64,000 nt of DNA from an uncultured Megasphaera sp. (GCA_934193515.1 CAKPVJ010000001.1:177448-241447); one strand, 5' to 3'. Shown: positions 43,332 to 52,839, numbered from the stretch's first letter. The notes: generated from the letters alone by a model not told the origin. Program-made: numbers and translations.

Positions 43332-46300
43332 TTAAGCTTCGAAGCCTTTCTGGAAACGTACATAGGTTTCGCGACGGTTCTTAGCGTCAGCTTCTGTCTT
43401 AGCATACAATTTAGCAGCTTCTTCAGGCATAGCTTTCTGCAAGGAAGCGTAACGAACTTCGCCCTGTAAGAATTCCTGGAATTTGCTGTAATCCGGTTCT
43501 TTGGAGTCGAGGCTGAACGGATTCTTACCTGCAGCTTTGAGTTCCGGATTGTAACGGAACAGATCCCAGTAACCGCATTCAACAGCGAGTTTTTCTTCTG
43601 TCTGGCTCTTGCCCATGCCTTTACGGATACCATGGTTGATGCAAGGAGCGTAGCAGATAACGAGGGAAGGACCATGATAAGCTTCAGCTTCTGTGAGAGC
43701 TTTCATGAGCTGGTTCTTATCGGCACCCATAGCTACCTGAGCTACATATACATAGCCGTAGGAAATAGCCATCATGCCAAGGTCTTTCTTCTTCGTGCGT
43801 TTACCAGCAGCAGCGAACTGAGCGATAGCAGCTGTCGGTGTAGCTTTAGAAGACTGTCCGCCTGTGTTGGAGTAAACTTCTGTATCGAGTACGAGAACGT
43901 TTACGTCGTGGTCAGCAGCGAGAACATGGTCAACACCGCCGTAACCGATATCGTAGGACCAGCCGTCACCACCGATGATCCACTGAGAACGTTTAACGAA
44001 GAACTGTTTCTTATCGAGGAAGTCTTCGAGAACAGCTTTGCCTGCAGCTTCTTTTTCAAGAGCAGCTGTCAGTTTGTCAGCGCGTTCACGAGAGCCTTCG
44101 CCTTCGTCAGCATTAGCAGCCCAATCGCTGAGTGCAGCCTGGAGGTCAGCAGATGCAACAGCTTTAGCAGCATCTACGTTAGCAACCAAGTCTTTACGTA
44201 CTTTGTCAACGCCTAAGAACATGCCGAGACCAAATTCAGCAGCATCTTCGAACAAGCTGTTAGCCCAAGCAGGACCATGACCAGCGGCGTTCATTGTGTA
44301 CGGGGAAACAGGAGCAGATGCACCCCAAATGGAGGAGCAGCCTGTAGCATTAGCAATCATCATGCGATCGCCAAAGAGCTGTGTAACAACTTTAACATAC
44401 GGTGTTTCGCCGCAGCCTGCGCATGCGCCGGAGAATTCGAGGAGCGGAGTTTCGAACTGAGAGCCGATAACCGTCTTCTTGTTCTGCGGGTTAGCTTTCG
44501 GAGCAACTTTTTCAGTACCGTAGTACCAGAGATCCATCTTAGCACGTTCTTCGTCTGTGTTCGGAACCATTGTGAGGGCTTTAACCGGGCAGACGTTTAC
44601 GCAAGAACCGCATTCGAGGCAGTCGAGCTGGTCAACGATAATGGAAACATCATATTCTTTACCAGATTTAGCTTTAGCAGCAACTTTATAACCTGCAGGA
44701 GCAGCTGCAGTTTCTTCTTTAGTTGTCAATACCGGACGAATTGTAGCGTGCGGGCAGACGAAGGAACACTGCATGCAGCCGATACATTTTTCAGCATCCC
44801 AAGCCGGAACGTGAAGTGCAGGGCCTGCTTTTTCAAATTTAGCTGTGCCAGAAGGCATTGTGCCGTCTTCGCGGCCAGCAAATGCGGAAACCGGGAGGTC
44901 ATCGCCAACCTGGCCGAGCATTGGAGCAGCAACATCTGTGAAGTATTTTGTAGCCGGACGGCCTTCAACAACTTCATCCGTAGCGTCAGCCCAAGAAGCC
45001 GGGTAGTTAACTTCGTGGAATTCTTTGATACCAGCATCAACAGCGCCATTGTTCATGTCAACGACTTTCTGGCCTTTCTTGCCATAGCTCTTGACGATGG
45101 AATCTTTTAAGTATTTAACAGCATCATCGATAGGAATGATTTTTGCAAGTGCGAAGAAAGCAGCCTGCATAACCATGTTGATACGAGTGCCGAGGCCGAG
45201 TCTCTGGCCGATAGCATCACCGTTCAAGGTGTAGAATTTAACATGATGTTTAGCAATTGCGCGTTTAATTTTAGCCGGCAATTCTTTATCGAGTTCTTCA
45301 TCAGTCCATGTGCAGTTCAACATGAATGTGCCGTTGTCTTTAATACCGCGGAGGATATCGAAACGTTTAACATAGGACTGACGATGGCAAGCGATGTAGT
45401 CAGCTGCGTCGATGAGGTACGGCATATCGATTGGTTTCGTACCAAAACGCAAGTGGGAAATAGTTACGCCGCCAGATTTTTTGGAGTCATAAGCGAAATA
45501 TGCCTGTGCATACATATCTGTGTGGTCGCCGATGATTTTGATAGCGGATTTGTTAGCGCCAACAGTACCATCAGAACCAAAGCCCCAGAATTTGCAGGAT
45601 GTAAGACCTGTTGTATCAAGCGGCATTTTCGGTTCACGCGGCAAGGAGAGGTTTGTAACGTCGTCTTCGATGCTGAGTGTGAAGCCATTGAGCGGATGTT
45701 CTTTTTTGAGTTCTTTGAATACTGCGAGGAAGTCTTCCGGCAATACGTCTTTGGAACCCATACCAGCGCGGCCGCCGATGATGTCAACGTCAAGACCTTC
45801 TTCTTTAGCAAAGCCAACGATATCGAGGTACAGCGGTTCGCCGAGGGAACCCGGTTCTTTTGTGCGATCGACAACAGCGATTTTCTTAACTGTTTTCGGC
45901 AATACGTTGAGGAGATATTTGTTGGAGAACGGACGATAAAGGTGAACGTTGATCAAGCCAACTTTTTCGCCCTGGCTCTGCAAGTATTCAACTGTCTGTT
46001 TTGCAACGTCAGCAAGAGAACCCATGCAGACAACAACATATTCAGCGTCTTCAGCACCGTAGTAGTTGAACGGTTTGTATGTACGGCCTGTGATTGCAGA
46101 AACTTTGTCCATGTAGTCAGCAACGATATCCGGCATAGCGTCGTAGAATTTGTTGCTAGCTTCTGTGTGCTGGAAGTAAACGTCCGGGTTTTCTGCAGTA
46201 CCGCGGATTTCCGGATGATCCGGATTCAAAGCACGTTTACGGAACGCTTTGATTGCATCCCAATCAACGAGTTTTTTGTAGTTTTCGAAGTCCATGACTT

Positions 46301-46847
46301 CAACTTTTTGGATTTCGTGAGAAGTACGGAAACCATCGAAGAAGTTAATGAAAGGCAAAGAACCTTTAATAGCAGCTAAATGAGCAACACCGCCGATATC
46401 CATAACTTCCTGAACATTGGATTCGGCCAAGAGACAGCAGCCTGTAGCACGAGCAGACATAACGTCTTGGTGGTCACCGAAAATGTTCAATGCATGGTTA
46501 GCCAAAGCACGAGCAGCTACGTGGAATACGCCAGGAAGGAGTTCGCCGGCAACTTTGTACATGTTCGGGATCATCAGCAAGAAGCCCTGAGATGCTGTGT
46601 ACGTAGTTGTCAAAGCACCAGCCTGTAAAGAACCGTGGAATGCGCCGGCAGCACCAGCTTCGGACTGCATTTCAACAACGTTTACTTTGTGACCGAAGAT
46701 ATTTTTCATTCCTGCTGCGGCCCAATCATCGACATGTTCTGCCATAGGAGAAGACGGCGTGATCGGATAAATTGCGGCAACTTCAGTAAATGCATAGGAC
46801 ACCCATGCAGCTGCTTCGTTACCATCCATGGTTTTAAATTTGCTCAT
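43332..46847 (-). CDS. nifJ: Pyruvate:ferredoxin (flavodoxin) oxidoreductase
   Basis: 1171 aa single-chain enzyme converting pyruvate, CoA and oxidised ferredoxin to acetyl-CoA and CO2. Domains in order: N-terminal pyrimidine-binding domain with TDGNEAAAWVSYAFTEVAAIYPITPSSPMAEH-like start, domain III (FGSDGTVGANKSAIKIIG), two 4Fe-4S sites (CIGCMQCSFVCPH and CLECGSCVNVCPV, about 690-770), and the C-terminal TPP domain with GACAGCGETPYVK and GGDGWSYDIGYGG. Central to fermentation here, feeding ackA nearby. A good GGAGC site precedes the ATG. Codon use is strongly biased, suggesting high expression. Confidence 0.98.
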   Translation of the reverse strand: MSKFKTMDGNEAAAWVSYAFTEVAAIYPITPSSPMAEHVDDWAAAGMKNIFGHKVNVVEMQSEAGAAGAFHGSLQAGALTTTYTASQGFLLMIPNMYKVAGELLPGVFHVAARALANHALNIFGDHQDVMSARATGCCLLAESNVQEVMDIGGVAHLAAIKGSLPFINFFDGFRTSHEIQKVEVMDFENYKKLVDWDAIKAFRKRALNPDHPEIRGTAENPDVYFQHTEASNKFYDAMPDIVADYMDKVSAITGRTYKPFNYYGAEDAEYVVVCMGSLADVAKQTVEYLQSQGEKVGLINVHLYRPFSNKYLLNVLPKTVKKIAVVDRTKEPGSLGEPLYLDIVGFAKEEGLDVDIIGGRAGMGSKDVLPEDFLAVFKELKKEHPLNGFTLSIEDDVTNLSLPREPKMPLDTTGLTSCKFWGFGSDGTVGANKSAIKIIGDHTDMYAQAYFAYDSKKSGGVTISHLRFGTKPIDMPYLIDAADYIACHRQSYVKRFDILRGIKDNGTFMLNCTWTDEELDKELPAKIKRAIAKHHVKFYTLNGDAIGQRLGLGTRINMVMQAAFFALAKIIPIDDAVKYLKDSIVKSYGKKGQKVVDMNNGAVDAGIKEFHEVNYPASWADATDEVVEGRPATKYFTDVAAPMLGQVGDDLPVSAFAGREDGTMPSGTAKFEKAGPALHVPAWDAEKCIGCMQCSFVCPHATIRPVLTTKEETAAAPAGYKVAAKAKSGKEYDVSIIVDQLDCLECGSCVNVCPVKALTMVPNTDEERAKMDLWYYGTEKVAPKANPQNKKTVIGSQFETPLLEFSGACAGCGETPYVKVVTQLFGDRMMIANATGCSSIWGASAPVSPYTMNAAGHGPAWANSLFEDAAEFGLGMFLGVDKVRKDLVANVDAAKAVASADLQAALSDWAANADEGEGSRERADKLTAALEKEAAGKAVLEDFLDKKQFFVKRSQWIIGGDGWSYDIGYGGVDHVLAADHDVNVLVLDTEVYSNTGGQSSKATPTAAIAQFAAAGKRTKKKDLGMMAISYGYVYVAQVAMGADKNQLMKALTEAEAYHGPSLVICYAPCINHGIRKGMGKSQTEEKLAVECGYWDLFRYNPELKAAGKNPFSLDSKEPDYSKFQEFLQGEVRYASLQKAMPEEAAKLYAKTEADAKNRRETYVRFQKGFEA

Positions 46848-46881
46848 AGATAAAACACGCTCCTTATAAAAATATATACCT

Positions 46882-46903
46882 CAATATAGAATTTCCTATA
46901 TTG
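46882..46903. promoter_or_regulatory. Inverted repeat in the nifJ leader
   Basis: CAATATAG, six bases, CTATATTG: a perfect 8-bp dyad about 40 bases before the nifJ start. It contains T-N11-A dyads of the kind LysR regulators bind, and a LysR gene lies divergently at 47291. Could also be a hairpin in the leader. Confidence 0.4.
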
Positions 46904-47015
46904 TAGACAAAGTTAAAAGACATTCCCTGCTCACTCACATGCATTCATGCAAAAACCGCAATCCAGCTTCCAGTCTGCATTCCGGCCGTCACGATGCACA
47001 CACGTCCTAATACAC

Positions 47016-47046
47016 ATTATAATAGGAAGGTACAGAATATATTCAA
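47016..47046 (-). promoter_or_regulatory. Candidate promoter of nifJ
   Basis: Minus-strand TTGAAT (47041-47046) with either TATTAT after 16 bases or TATAAT after 19. It leaves a leader of about 160 bases containing the dyad at 46882-46903. Confidence is limited by the AT-rich setting. Confidence 0.5.
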
Positions 47047-47059
47047 AAAGGTATTGATA

Positions 47060-47097
47060 TTATTGCAAAATTGTAATAATATAATGTTAGTATTACA
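47060..47097. promoter_or_regulatory. Nested AT-rich dyads between nifJ and the LysR gene
   Basis: TGTAATA (47072-47078) and TATTACA (47091-47097) form a perfect dyad with a 12-base spacer. TATTATTGCAA and TTGTAATAATA form an overlapping near-palindrome. They lie just upstream of the candidate nifJ -35 and so are well placed for a regulator. The remaining parts of the 443-base gap show nothing else I can support. Confidence 0.35.
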
Positions 47098-47290
47098 GTT
47101 TTGCACATCAATTCCTTTTATTCATTTTTCTGACCATCACATCCGAACGACTTTGTAACTTTTCCTTACGAATTAATTATATGCCTTAGCAAGACGAAAT
47201 TCAATAGGGACACGATGCGATTTTGAACATTGGATAGTGCTATTTTGTAAACATATACCGTTTGGGTGTAATTATACAGGAGGTGGCAAT

Positions 47291-48202
47291 ATGGATTTTC
47301 ATCATCTTAAGTATTTTGTAGAAGTTGCCGACAAAAAATCTTTTAGCAAAGCAGCTCGCACACTTCACATTTCACAGTCTGCAATCAGCCGCACCATCAA
47401 AGCCTTAGAAGAAGAATTGGGCGTTGTCCTTTTCATGCGCAATGCCAAGGCAGTTGAACTGACCGATGCCGGTACCATTTTCTTATCCCATGCCAAACGA
47501 GTCGTCTTTATGTTTGAACATTTGAAGACAGATTTTGAAAATGAATTCAAACTGGAACAAGGTACGGTTCTCATCGGTCTCCCGCCTATTACAGGTGCCC
47601 CTATTTTTGCTAACTTGTTAGGCGCGTTTAAACAGGAATACCCGCAAATCGAATTGGATTTGTACGAACACGGTTCCAAAAAAGTTGAAATCAGCGTTCA
47701 GGAAGGCCTTATTGATTTAGGTATTGTCTGCACGCAGCCAAAAGAAAAAGACTTTGAATCCTTTTTCTTGACGCAGGACCCGATGAACGTCATCATTCAC
47801 CGCGACAACATCCTCAGCAAGGAAAAGACCGTTCCCTTAAAGAAACTGGCCAACGAATCCCTCGTACTCTATCGGGATGACTTCAATCTGCATGACGAAA
47901 TTATTCAGCACTGCAAACGCATTGGCTTCCAGCCTAAAATCGTTTTTGAAACAAGTCAGCGCGACTTGATGGTCCAGACAGTAGTTGCCAACCTTGGCGT
48001 AGCGCTTCTGCCCAGCCGCCTGTGCCCGACAAAAGAAACGAATCCCCGCGTGTCTGAATCCGTCGTCGTCCGGCCTTTGGTAGAACCGGAAATCATGCAC
48101 GTTCTCTACGTTATTTGGAAACGCGGCCACTACCTCTCTCATGCCGCCCAGTTGTGGCTTGATTTTGTACGCAACAAATCCCGTGTTATTTCCAATTTGT
48201 AA
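47291..48202 (+). CDS. LysR-family transcriptional regulator, divergent from nifJ
   Basis: 303 aa. The HTH is MDFHHLKYFVEVADKKSFSKAARTLHISQSAISRTIKALEEELG, followed by a substrate-binding domain (VLIGLPPITGAPIFANLLGAF...ELDLYEHGSKKVE). AGGAGGTGG precedes the ATG at 47291; an extension to 47237 is not supported. The arrangement suggests control of nifJ or of carbon flow, but this is inference from position. Close to the CidR/YwbI type by eye. Confidence 0.93.
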   Translation: MDFHHLKYFVEVADKKSFSKAARTLHISQSAISRTIKALEEELGVVLFMRNAKAVELTDAGTIFLSHAKRVVFMFEHLKTDFENEFKLEQGTVLIGLPPITGAPIFANLLGAFKQEYPQIELDLYEHGSKKVEISVQEGLIDLGIVCTQPKEKDFESFFLTQDPMNVIIHRDNILSKEKTVPLKKLANESLVLYRDDFNLHDEIIQHCKRIGFQPKIVFETSQRDLMVQTVVANLGVALLPSRLCPTKETNPRVSESVVVRPLVEPEIMHVLYVIWKRGHYLSHAAQLWLDFVRNKSRVISNL

Positions 48203-48221
48203 TTCCCATTCATGAAAGGTC

Positions 48222-48635
48222 GTGCCTTCCTTGTCGATAAGAGAAAAATTCATCCACTATATCATTGACTTGTCCAGTCATCGTCTCGGCGATGACAAGA
48301 CAACGCCGGCATCGGAATTATCTCTGCAAAAAAAAGCACTGCGGCAGCGCTGGCATTCCCTGTTGGGTATTGAAAAATTGTTAGCAGGCACATGCATTGC
48401 CTTGTGCATCCTGGTTGTCGTACAGTTCATTTGGATTCTCGTTCTTTCTTGTCAGCTGTATGCCGTATCTGAACGAAACCATATACAGCAAACCCGTATT
48501 GCCCAGCTGGAACAGTCCGTCAAAAAGCACAATAATCTGCTCTATTCTACGTATACAACCATGGATGATATCCAAAAAAAATGGCATGATCTCAATTTCC
48601 GCGTGTTGGAAAATACATGGAAAATCGATAAGTAA
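48222..48635 (+). CDS. Hypothetical membrane protein with coiled coil
   Basis: About 137 aa from a GTG at 48222, or 134 aa from a TTG at 48231 which is better spaced from an AAAGG site. One membrane segment in the middle (LLAGTCIALCILVVVQFIWILVLSCQLYAV), then a helical region with heptad-like spacing (IAQLEQSVKKHNNLLYSTYTTMDDIQKKW). I do not recognise a family. It follows the LysR gene by 19 bases and probably shares its transcript, ending at the terminator at 48698-48749. Confidence 0.65.
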   Translation: MPSLSIREKFIHYIIDLSSHRLGDDKTTPASELSLQKKALRQRWHSLLGIEKLLAGTCIALCILVVVQFIWILVLSCQLYAVSERNHIQQTRIAQLEQSVKKHNNLLYSTYTTMDDIQKKWHDLNFRVLENTWKIDK

Positions 48636-48697
48636 TACGGTCCGTACTACGCCGATTGGCAAGTAGTATGTAACAAAAAAGTACATACTTTAGAAAC

Positions 48698-48749
48698 AAA
48701 ACAGCAGCGGTATATATGCTCAATTTGCATGTATTCCCGCTGCTGTTTG
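48698..48749. terminator. Bidirectional terminator after the LysR-membrane protein pair
   Basis: AAACAGCAGCGG pairs with CCGCTGCTGTTT with inner ATATGC/GCATGT pairing. It separates the plus-strand pair from the minus-strand HAD gene. A smaller hairpin (AGTATGTA/TACATACT, 48665-48689) lies just upstream. Confidence 0.8.
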
Positions 48750-48774
48750 CTATCTATGCTTTTTTATTTCAGCC

Positions 48775-49461
48775 TTACTCTTCCAGTAACTGCAAAAATT
48801 CCTGTGGAGACGGCAGTTTTCTGATTTGCTTCCACGGCATACACTGAGCCAACGCATCATACGAATAATGGCCCGTAGCCACAGAAATCGTTTTGGCACC
48901 AATCGCTTTGCCGCATTGAATATCGTAAGGCGTATCGCCGATGACATACATGGTTTCTATACGGTCGCCCCATGCATTTTTAGCAATTGCATAAGCATGG
49001 CGTGCCAAATCATCACGATAATAAAATTGACAGGCAAATCCAGAATGTTCAAAATCAAAATATTGAGATAAGCCAAAGAAATCCAGTTTCATACGGGCAC
49101 CATAGATACTGTTGCCTGTAAGCAGAAGTTGTTTATACTCTTCTCGTTTGTCAAAAAAAGCCAATATATCCCGCACTTGATCAAAAATAACGCTTTCTTC
49201 TTTTTTCAGCTGCAGCCACTTCAACAGTTTCTTTTCATACTGACGGCAAAATGTGTTGACTTCTTCATCTGTCGGCATACGGCCTGTCGCTTTGTACAGC
49301 AGCTGCTGGCAAATATAATTATCCGTGCGCCCGCCGGCAGCAATTTTGGGAACCGGCACATTCGGTCCCTGCAGGGTATGAAACACTTCTTCAATCGCGT
49401 ACAATCCGGCACGGCCCGTATTCAGCAACGTGCCGTCTATATCCCAATATAATAATTTCAC
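48775..49461 (-). CDS. HAD-superfamily phosphatase
   Basis: 228 aa. Motif I DIDGTLLNTGRAG (residues 8-20), motif II LLLTGNS (about 114), and motif III/IV region YVIGDTPYDIQCGKAIGAKTISVATG (about 173-198). It resembles phosphoglycolate phosphatase-type enzymes, but the substrate is unknown. GTG start at 49461 with GAGG eight bases upstream; the earlier GTG at 49470 overlaps the site. The ackA terminator ends directly before it. Confidence 0.9.
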   Translation of the reverse strand: MKLLYWDIDGTLLNTGRAGLYAIEEVFHTLQGPNVPVPKIAAGGRTDNYICQQLLYKATGRMPTDEEVNTFCRQYEKKLLKWLQLKKEESVIFDQVRDILAFFDKREEYKQLLLTGNSIYGARMKLDFFGLSQYFDFEHSGFACQFYYRDDLARHAYAIAKNAWGDRIETMYVIGDTPYDIQCGKAIGAKTISVATGHYSYDALAQCMPWKQIRKLPSPQEFLQLLEE

Positions 49462-49476
49462 GCTGTTCACCTCATC

Positions 49477-49530
49477 AAAAAAAGTAGTTAGTAGTTAGAA
49501 GCCTGACACTACTAACATACTAACTACTTT
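49477..49530 (-). terminator. Terminator of ackA
   Basis: Minus-strand AAGTAGTTAGTATGTTAG pairs with CTAACTACTAACTACTT (one bulge), followed by seven T (49477-49483). It abuts the ribosome-binding site of the HAD gene, so the HAD gene depends on read-through or on a promoter within this hairpin. Confidence 0.85.
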
Positions 49531-49547
49531 ACATGTAATCACACGAA

Positions 49548-50741
49548 TTATTTAGATACGATTTCTTTGGTATCGCGAGCAATCATGATTTCTTCATTGG
49601 TCGGGATGACATACATCTTGACAGTAGAATCATCCGTACTGATTAACTGATCTTTACCGCGGACGTTGTTGCGTTCCGGGCAAAGTTTAGCGCCGAGATA
49701 TTCAAGGCCTTCGCAAATAGCAGCGCGGTCTTCAATACCGTTTTCGCCTACGCCGGCTGTGAAGGTAATGACATCAACACCGCCCATAGCAGCTGCCAAT
49801 GCACCAATCAGTTTGCGAACTTGATAATGGAACATATCCAATGCGAGCTGTGCCCGTTCGTTGCCTTCTTTGGCTGCTTCGCCAAGGTCGCGGAAGTCGC
49901 TGGATACGCCGGAAATGCCAAGTACGCCGGATTTTTTGTTCATGAGCGTATCCATTTCTTTAATGGAATAGCCATGTTTTTCCATGACGTTGAGTACGAT
50001 AGCCGGGTCAATATCGCCGCAGCGTGTACCCATCAATACGCCAGCAAGCGGTGTAAAGCCCATCGTCGTATCAACGCATTTGCCGTATTTGATAGCTGCC
50101 AAGGAAGAGCCGTTGCCCAAATGGCAGTTGATGATGCGGAGTTTTTCTACAGGAACGCCCATTACTTTAGCTACCTGGCCGGCTACATAGCGATGGCTGG
50201 TACCATGGAAACCATAACGGCGGATACCGTCTTCTTTATACAATTCATACGGAAGGCCGTACATAAATGCTTTTGCCGGCATTGTCTGATGGAATGCCGT
50301 ATCAAATACAGCGACCTGCGGCACATTCGGCATAATAGCCTTGCAGGCATTAATACCAATAATGTTTGGCGGATTGTGAAGCGGAGCCATGGAAGAACAT
50401 TTTTCCAATGCTTTCATAACTTCATCTGTAATCAATGTAGAGCAAGCGAATTCTTCGCCGCCGTGTACGACACGATGGCCTACTGCATCAATAGCATCCA
50501 TGGATTTGATAACGCCACATTCTGCATCCGTCAAAATATCCAATACGAGCTTAACAGCTACTTTATGATCTGGGATGGACTGTTTAATTTCTTTTTTCTG
50601 TCCATTCCATTTATGAGTCAGCTGAGAATCGGAAAGACCGATTTTTTCAACCAAACCTTTTGCCATGACTTCTTCATTGTCCATGTTTACCAACTGGTAT
50701 TTCAAGGACGAGCTGCCGCAGTTTACAACCAATACGATCAT
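49548..50741 (-). CDS. ackA: Acetate kinase
   Basis: 397 aa. VLVVNCGSSSLKYQL (N-terminal phosphate-binding loop), IDAVGHRVVHGGEEF, the signature GFHGTSHRYVAGQ and ITFTAGVGENG are all present. It makes ATP from acetyl phosphate, completing the route from pyruvate via acetyl-CoA. No pta gene is adjacent. The ATG at 50741 follows AGAGGG; the upstream ATG at 50759 lies over this site. Confidence 0.98.
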   Translation of the reverse strand: MIVLVVNCGSSSLKYQLVNMDNEEVMAKGLVEKIGLSDSQLTHKWNGQKKEIKQSIPDHKVAVKLVLDILTDAECGVIKSMDAIDAVGHRVVHGGEEFACSTLITDEVMKALEKCSSMAPLHNPPNIIGINACKAIMPNVPQVAVFDTAFHQTMPAKAFMYGLPYELYKEDGIRRYGFHGTSHRYVAGQVAKVMGVPVEKLRIINCHLGNGSSLAAIKYGKCVDTTMGFTPLAGVLMGTRCGDIDPAIVLNVMEKHGYSIKEMDTLMNKKSGVLGISGVSSDFRDLGEAAKEGNERAQLALDMFHYQVRKLIGALAAAMGGVDVITFTAGVGENGIEDRAAICEGLEYLGAKLCPERNNVRGKDQLISTDDSTVKMYVIPTNEEIMIARDTKEIVSK

Positions 50742-50768
50742 GAATGTACCCTCTTTCATTTTCTTAAA

Positions 50769-51305
50769 TTATTTTAACTGGCCAAAAATATGGTCTGTCA
50801 CTTCTTTGCCCATGTCATCGCCTTGGCGATACATGTACATGACATGCCAAATCTGACCGTTATCTTCAAAGAAAAGACTCTGTACGACAATCGGCGTCTT
50901 CTGGCCATTCTGCTGTACTGCATACGAGCTGTCAATAGCTACAGCCGGTCTGCCGCTGGCCGTCGTATCAGTGACTTTCATTTGTAGATCTGAAATGTTA
51001 GCGGTCTGTTTCAGCTTTGCCATAGAGACGTTGGCAACGTCTTGCAGCGTACCGTTTTCCTTGGGTTCTGATTCCGCAATAATCGTAATATGCTTATCCC
51101 GGTTCATATAAGCCTGACCAGCTTCATCTTTTGTATCAATACGGCCTAAATCAAACGGAGTCTGCAAATATACTTCTGAATCTCCTTTTTTTAGCTGTAC
51201 ATACCCAAAACTGTACTCTTCCAGCATCGTCGGATTTCCACAGCCGCTGCACAGCAGTGCAGCCACTGTCATGGCGATAGCTGATATTGTTTTCCATTTT
51301 TTCAT
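50769..51305 (-). CDS. Hypothetical lipoprotein
   Basis: 178 aa. The signal KKWKTISAIAMTVAALLCSGCGNP ends in lipobox LCSGC. The mature part is beta-rich, with no catalytic motif I recognise (YVQLKKGDSEVYLQTPFDL..., SLFFEDNGQIWHVMYMYRQGDDMG). The ATG at 51305 has AGGTG; a longer reading frame to 51506 runs over the neighbouring promoter and is not likely. It precedes ackA on the same strand with a gap of 27 bases. Confidence 0.8.
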   Translation of the reverse strand: MKKWKTISAIAMTVAALLCSGCGNPTMLEEYSFGYVQLKKGDSEVYLQTPFDLGRIDTKDEAGQAYMNRDKHITIIAESEPKENGTLQDVANVSMAKLKQTANISDLQMKVTDTTASGRPAVAIDSSYAVQQNGQKTPIVVQSLFFEDNGQIWHVMYMYRQGDDMGKEVTDHIFGQLK

Positions 51306-51341
51306 ACAATCACCTATCATGCTTTCTACAGACTTGTACAT

Positions 51342-51350
51342 ATTATAGCA
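51342..51350 (-). promoter_or_regulatory. Extended -10 promoter of the lipoprotein-ackA pair
   Basis: Minus-strand TGCTATAAT, about 37 bases before the lipoprotein ATG. No clear -35. It probably also serves ackA, since no terminator lies between the two genes. Confidence 0.5.
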
Positions 51351-51452
51351 TATTCCTGTAGTGATAAAAAGGGAAAAAATCAGACATCTCTGCCACAACA
51401 GAGAATAAATATTGTACAATATATATATTCTATATATAAAGGAGTACAGGTC

Positions 51453-52649
51453 ATGAACGCTATTGCCATTATTGCAGAATACAATCCCTTCCATACGGGA
51501 CATCACTACCTAATCCAGCAAGTCCGCAGCCAGTTTTCCCAAGCCCCTATCCTGATTATCATGAGCGGTTCCTTTGTGCAGCGCGGCGAACCGGCACTGT
51601 TTGACAAATGGCATCGTGCTGCTTGGGCCGTGCAGTGCGGGGCCGACGGTGTCGTGGAACTTCCGACGCTGTACGCCCTATCGCATGCGGCAGAATTTGC
51701 CGCCGGTGCCGTCCGTCTTGCCGCCCATCTCGGCTGCACCCATTTGGCATGCGGCGTGGAAACAGGCACAGCCGCTGAGTTTTCGGTCTTAGCCAGCGCA
51801 GCTCGTACTCTCACGGTTCCAACCGTTTCTGCTGCCGGCCACTCGTACGGCCAATGTCTGAGCGATACACTGCAGCATCTGGTGCCGCCTCCTCTTGCCG
51901 CCTTGGCAGCACAGCCCAATGCGCTGCTGGCTTTGGAATATATGAAAGCGATTCTCTCGTATGCCCCGTCCATGCAGCTTTTCCCTGTACTGCGGCAAAA
52001 TCGCCACGACAGCGACTGTACGACAGATACATATATCAGTGCCTCAGCGCTGCGCCGCCATATCACTGATACCGGCACCATTTCTTCGCTCCAGTCCTAT
52101 ATTCCGGCAGCCATTCAACAGGATATGCAGCAGTGCATTGCTCAAGGGCACTATACGGACTATACCCGCTATGCCGATTATATTCTCTATGCAAACCGGC
52201 TGCTGGCACCGCAGGACCTGCGCAGACTGGCAGCTTTTTCTGAAGGTTTGGAAAACCGCTGGCACCGCTGTCTGTCCCATGCCGTTTCCTGGCGGGAAGC
52301 CTTGACGGCATTAAAGACACGCCGCTATGCCTACAGCCGCCTGTGCCGCATGGGTGCCTATACGATGCTGCACATATTACAGACAGATATGAATGAGGCC
52401 TATCAATACGGCCCAGCCTATGCCCGCATCCTAGCACTATCGCCTGCCGGTGCGGCACTGATTAAACAAAGAAAAAAAGTATTCCCCATCATCACGAAAG
52501 TCAACAAAGCATTCAAAACACTGCCGCCGTATGGACAAATGATGCTGCGCTATGACCTGCGCAGTACGGATATGCAGGCACTGTGCTCTCACCATCCCGC
52601 TTTCCGCAAGGGACTGGCCGATTATTATACCTCGCCGTCTGTATGGTAA
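51453..52649 (+). CDS. tmcAL: tRNA(Met) cytidine acetate ligase TmcAL
   Basis: 398 aa. TmcAL makes N4-acetylcytidine at the wobble base of elongator tRNA-Met using acetate and ATP. The nucleotidyltransferase-like motif AEYNPFHTGHHYLI (HxGH, about residues 9-22) and GSFVQRGEPALFDKWHRAAWAV are diagnostic. GGAG lies before the ATG. It sits divergently from ackA's neighbour; both use acetate, but linkage may be chance. Confidence 0.94.
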   Translation: MNAIAIIAEYNPFHTGHHYLIQQVRSQFSQAPILIIMSGSFVQRGEPALFDKWHRAAWAVQCGADGVVELPTLYALSHAAEFAAGAVRLAAHLGCTHLACGVETGTAAEFSVLASAARTLTVPTVSAAGHSYGQCLSDTLQHLVPPPLAALAAQPNALLALEYMKAILSYAPSMQLFPVLRQNRHDSDCTTDTYISASALRRHITDTGTISSLQSYIPAAIQQDMQQCIAQGHYTDYTRYADYILYANRLLAPQDLRRLAAFSEGLENRWHRCLSHAVSWREALTALKTRRYAYSRLCRMGAYTMLHILQTDMNEAYQYGPAYARILALSPAGAALIKQRKKVFPIITKVNKAFKTLPPYGQMMLRYDLRSTDMQALCSHHPAFRKGLADYYTSPSVW

Positions 52650-52839
52650 GGTATTCAAATTTCACCTATTCAGGCCACATTTTATACAATATACCAGTTT
52701 ATAGTATATTTTATATTTGTTTTTTTATTTCTTTTCTGTTATCATATAAACATTGGGTTATATTTGCTGTATTTTTTTAATCATTATTTTATGCATTCCG
52801 AAAATAATGAAACAGCATGAAGGGGGAGTTCTTTTTACT

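Noticed and set aside
45243..46379. Long open frame antisense to nifJ (378 codons)
   Set aside because: Produced by the strong codon bias of nifJ; no start signal, and the protein is Cys/Phe-rich nonsense. The same holds for other long antisense frames at 12796, 16276 and 49821.
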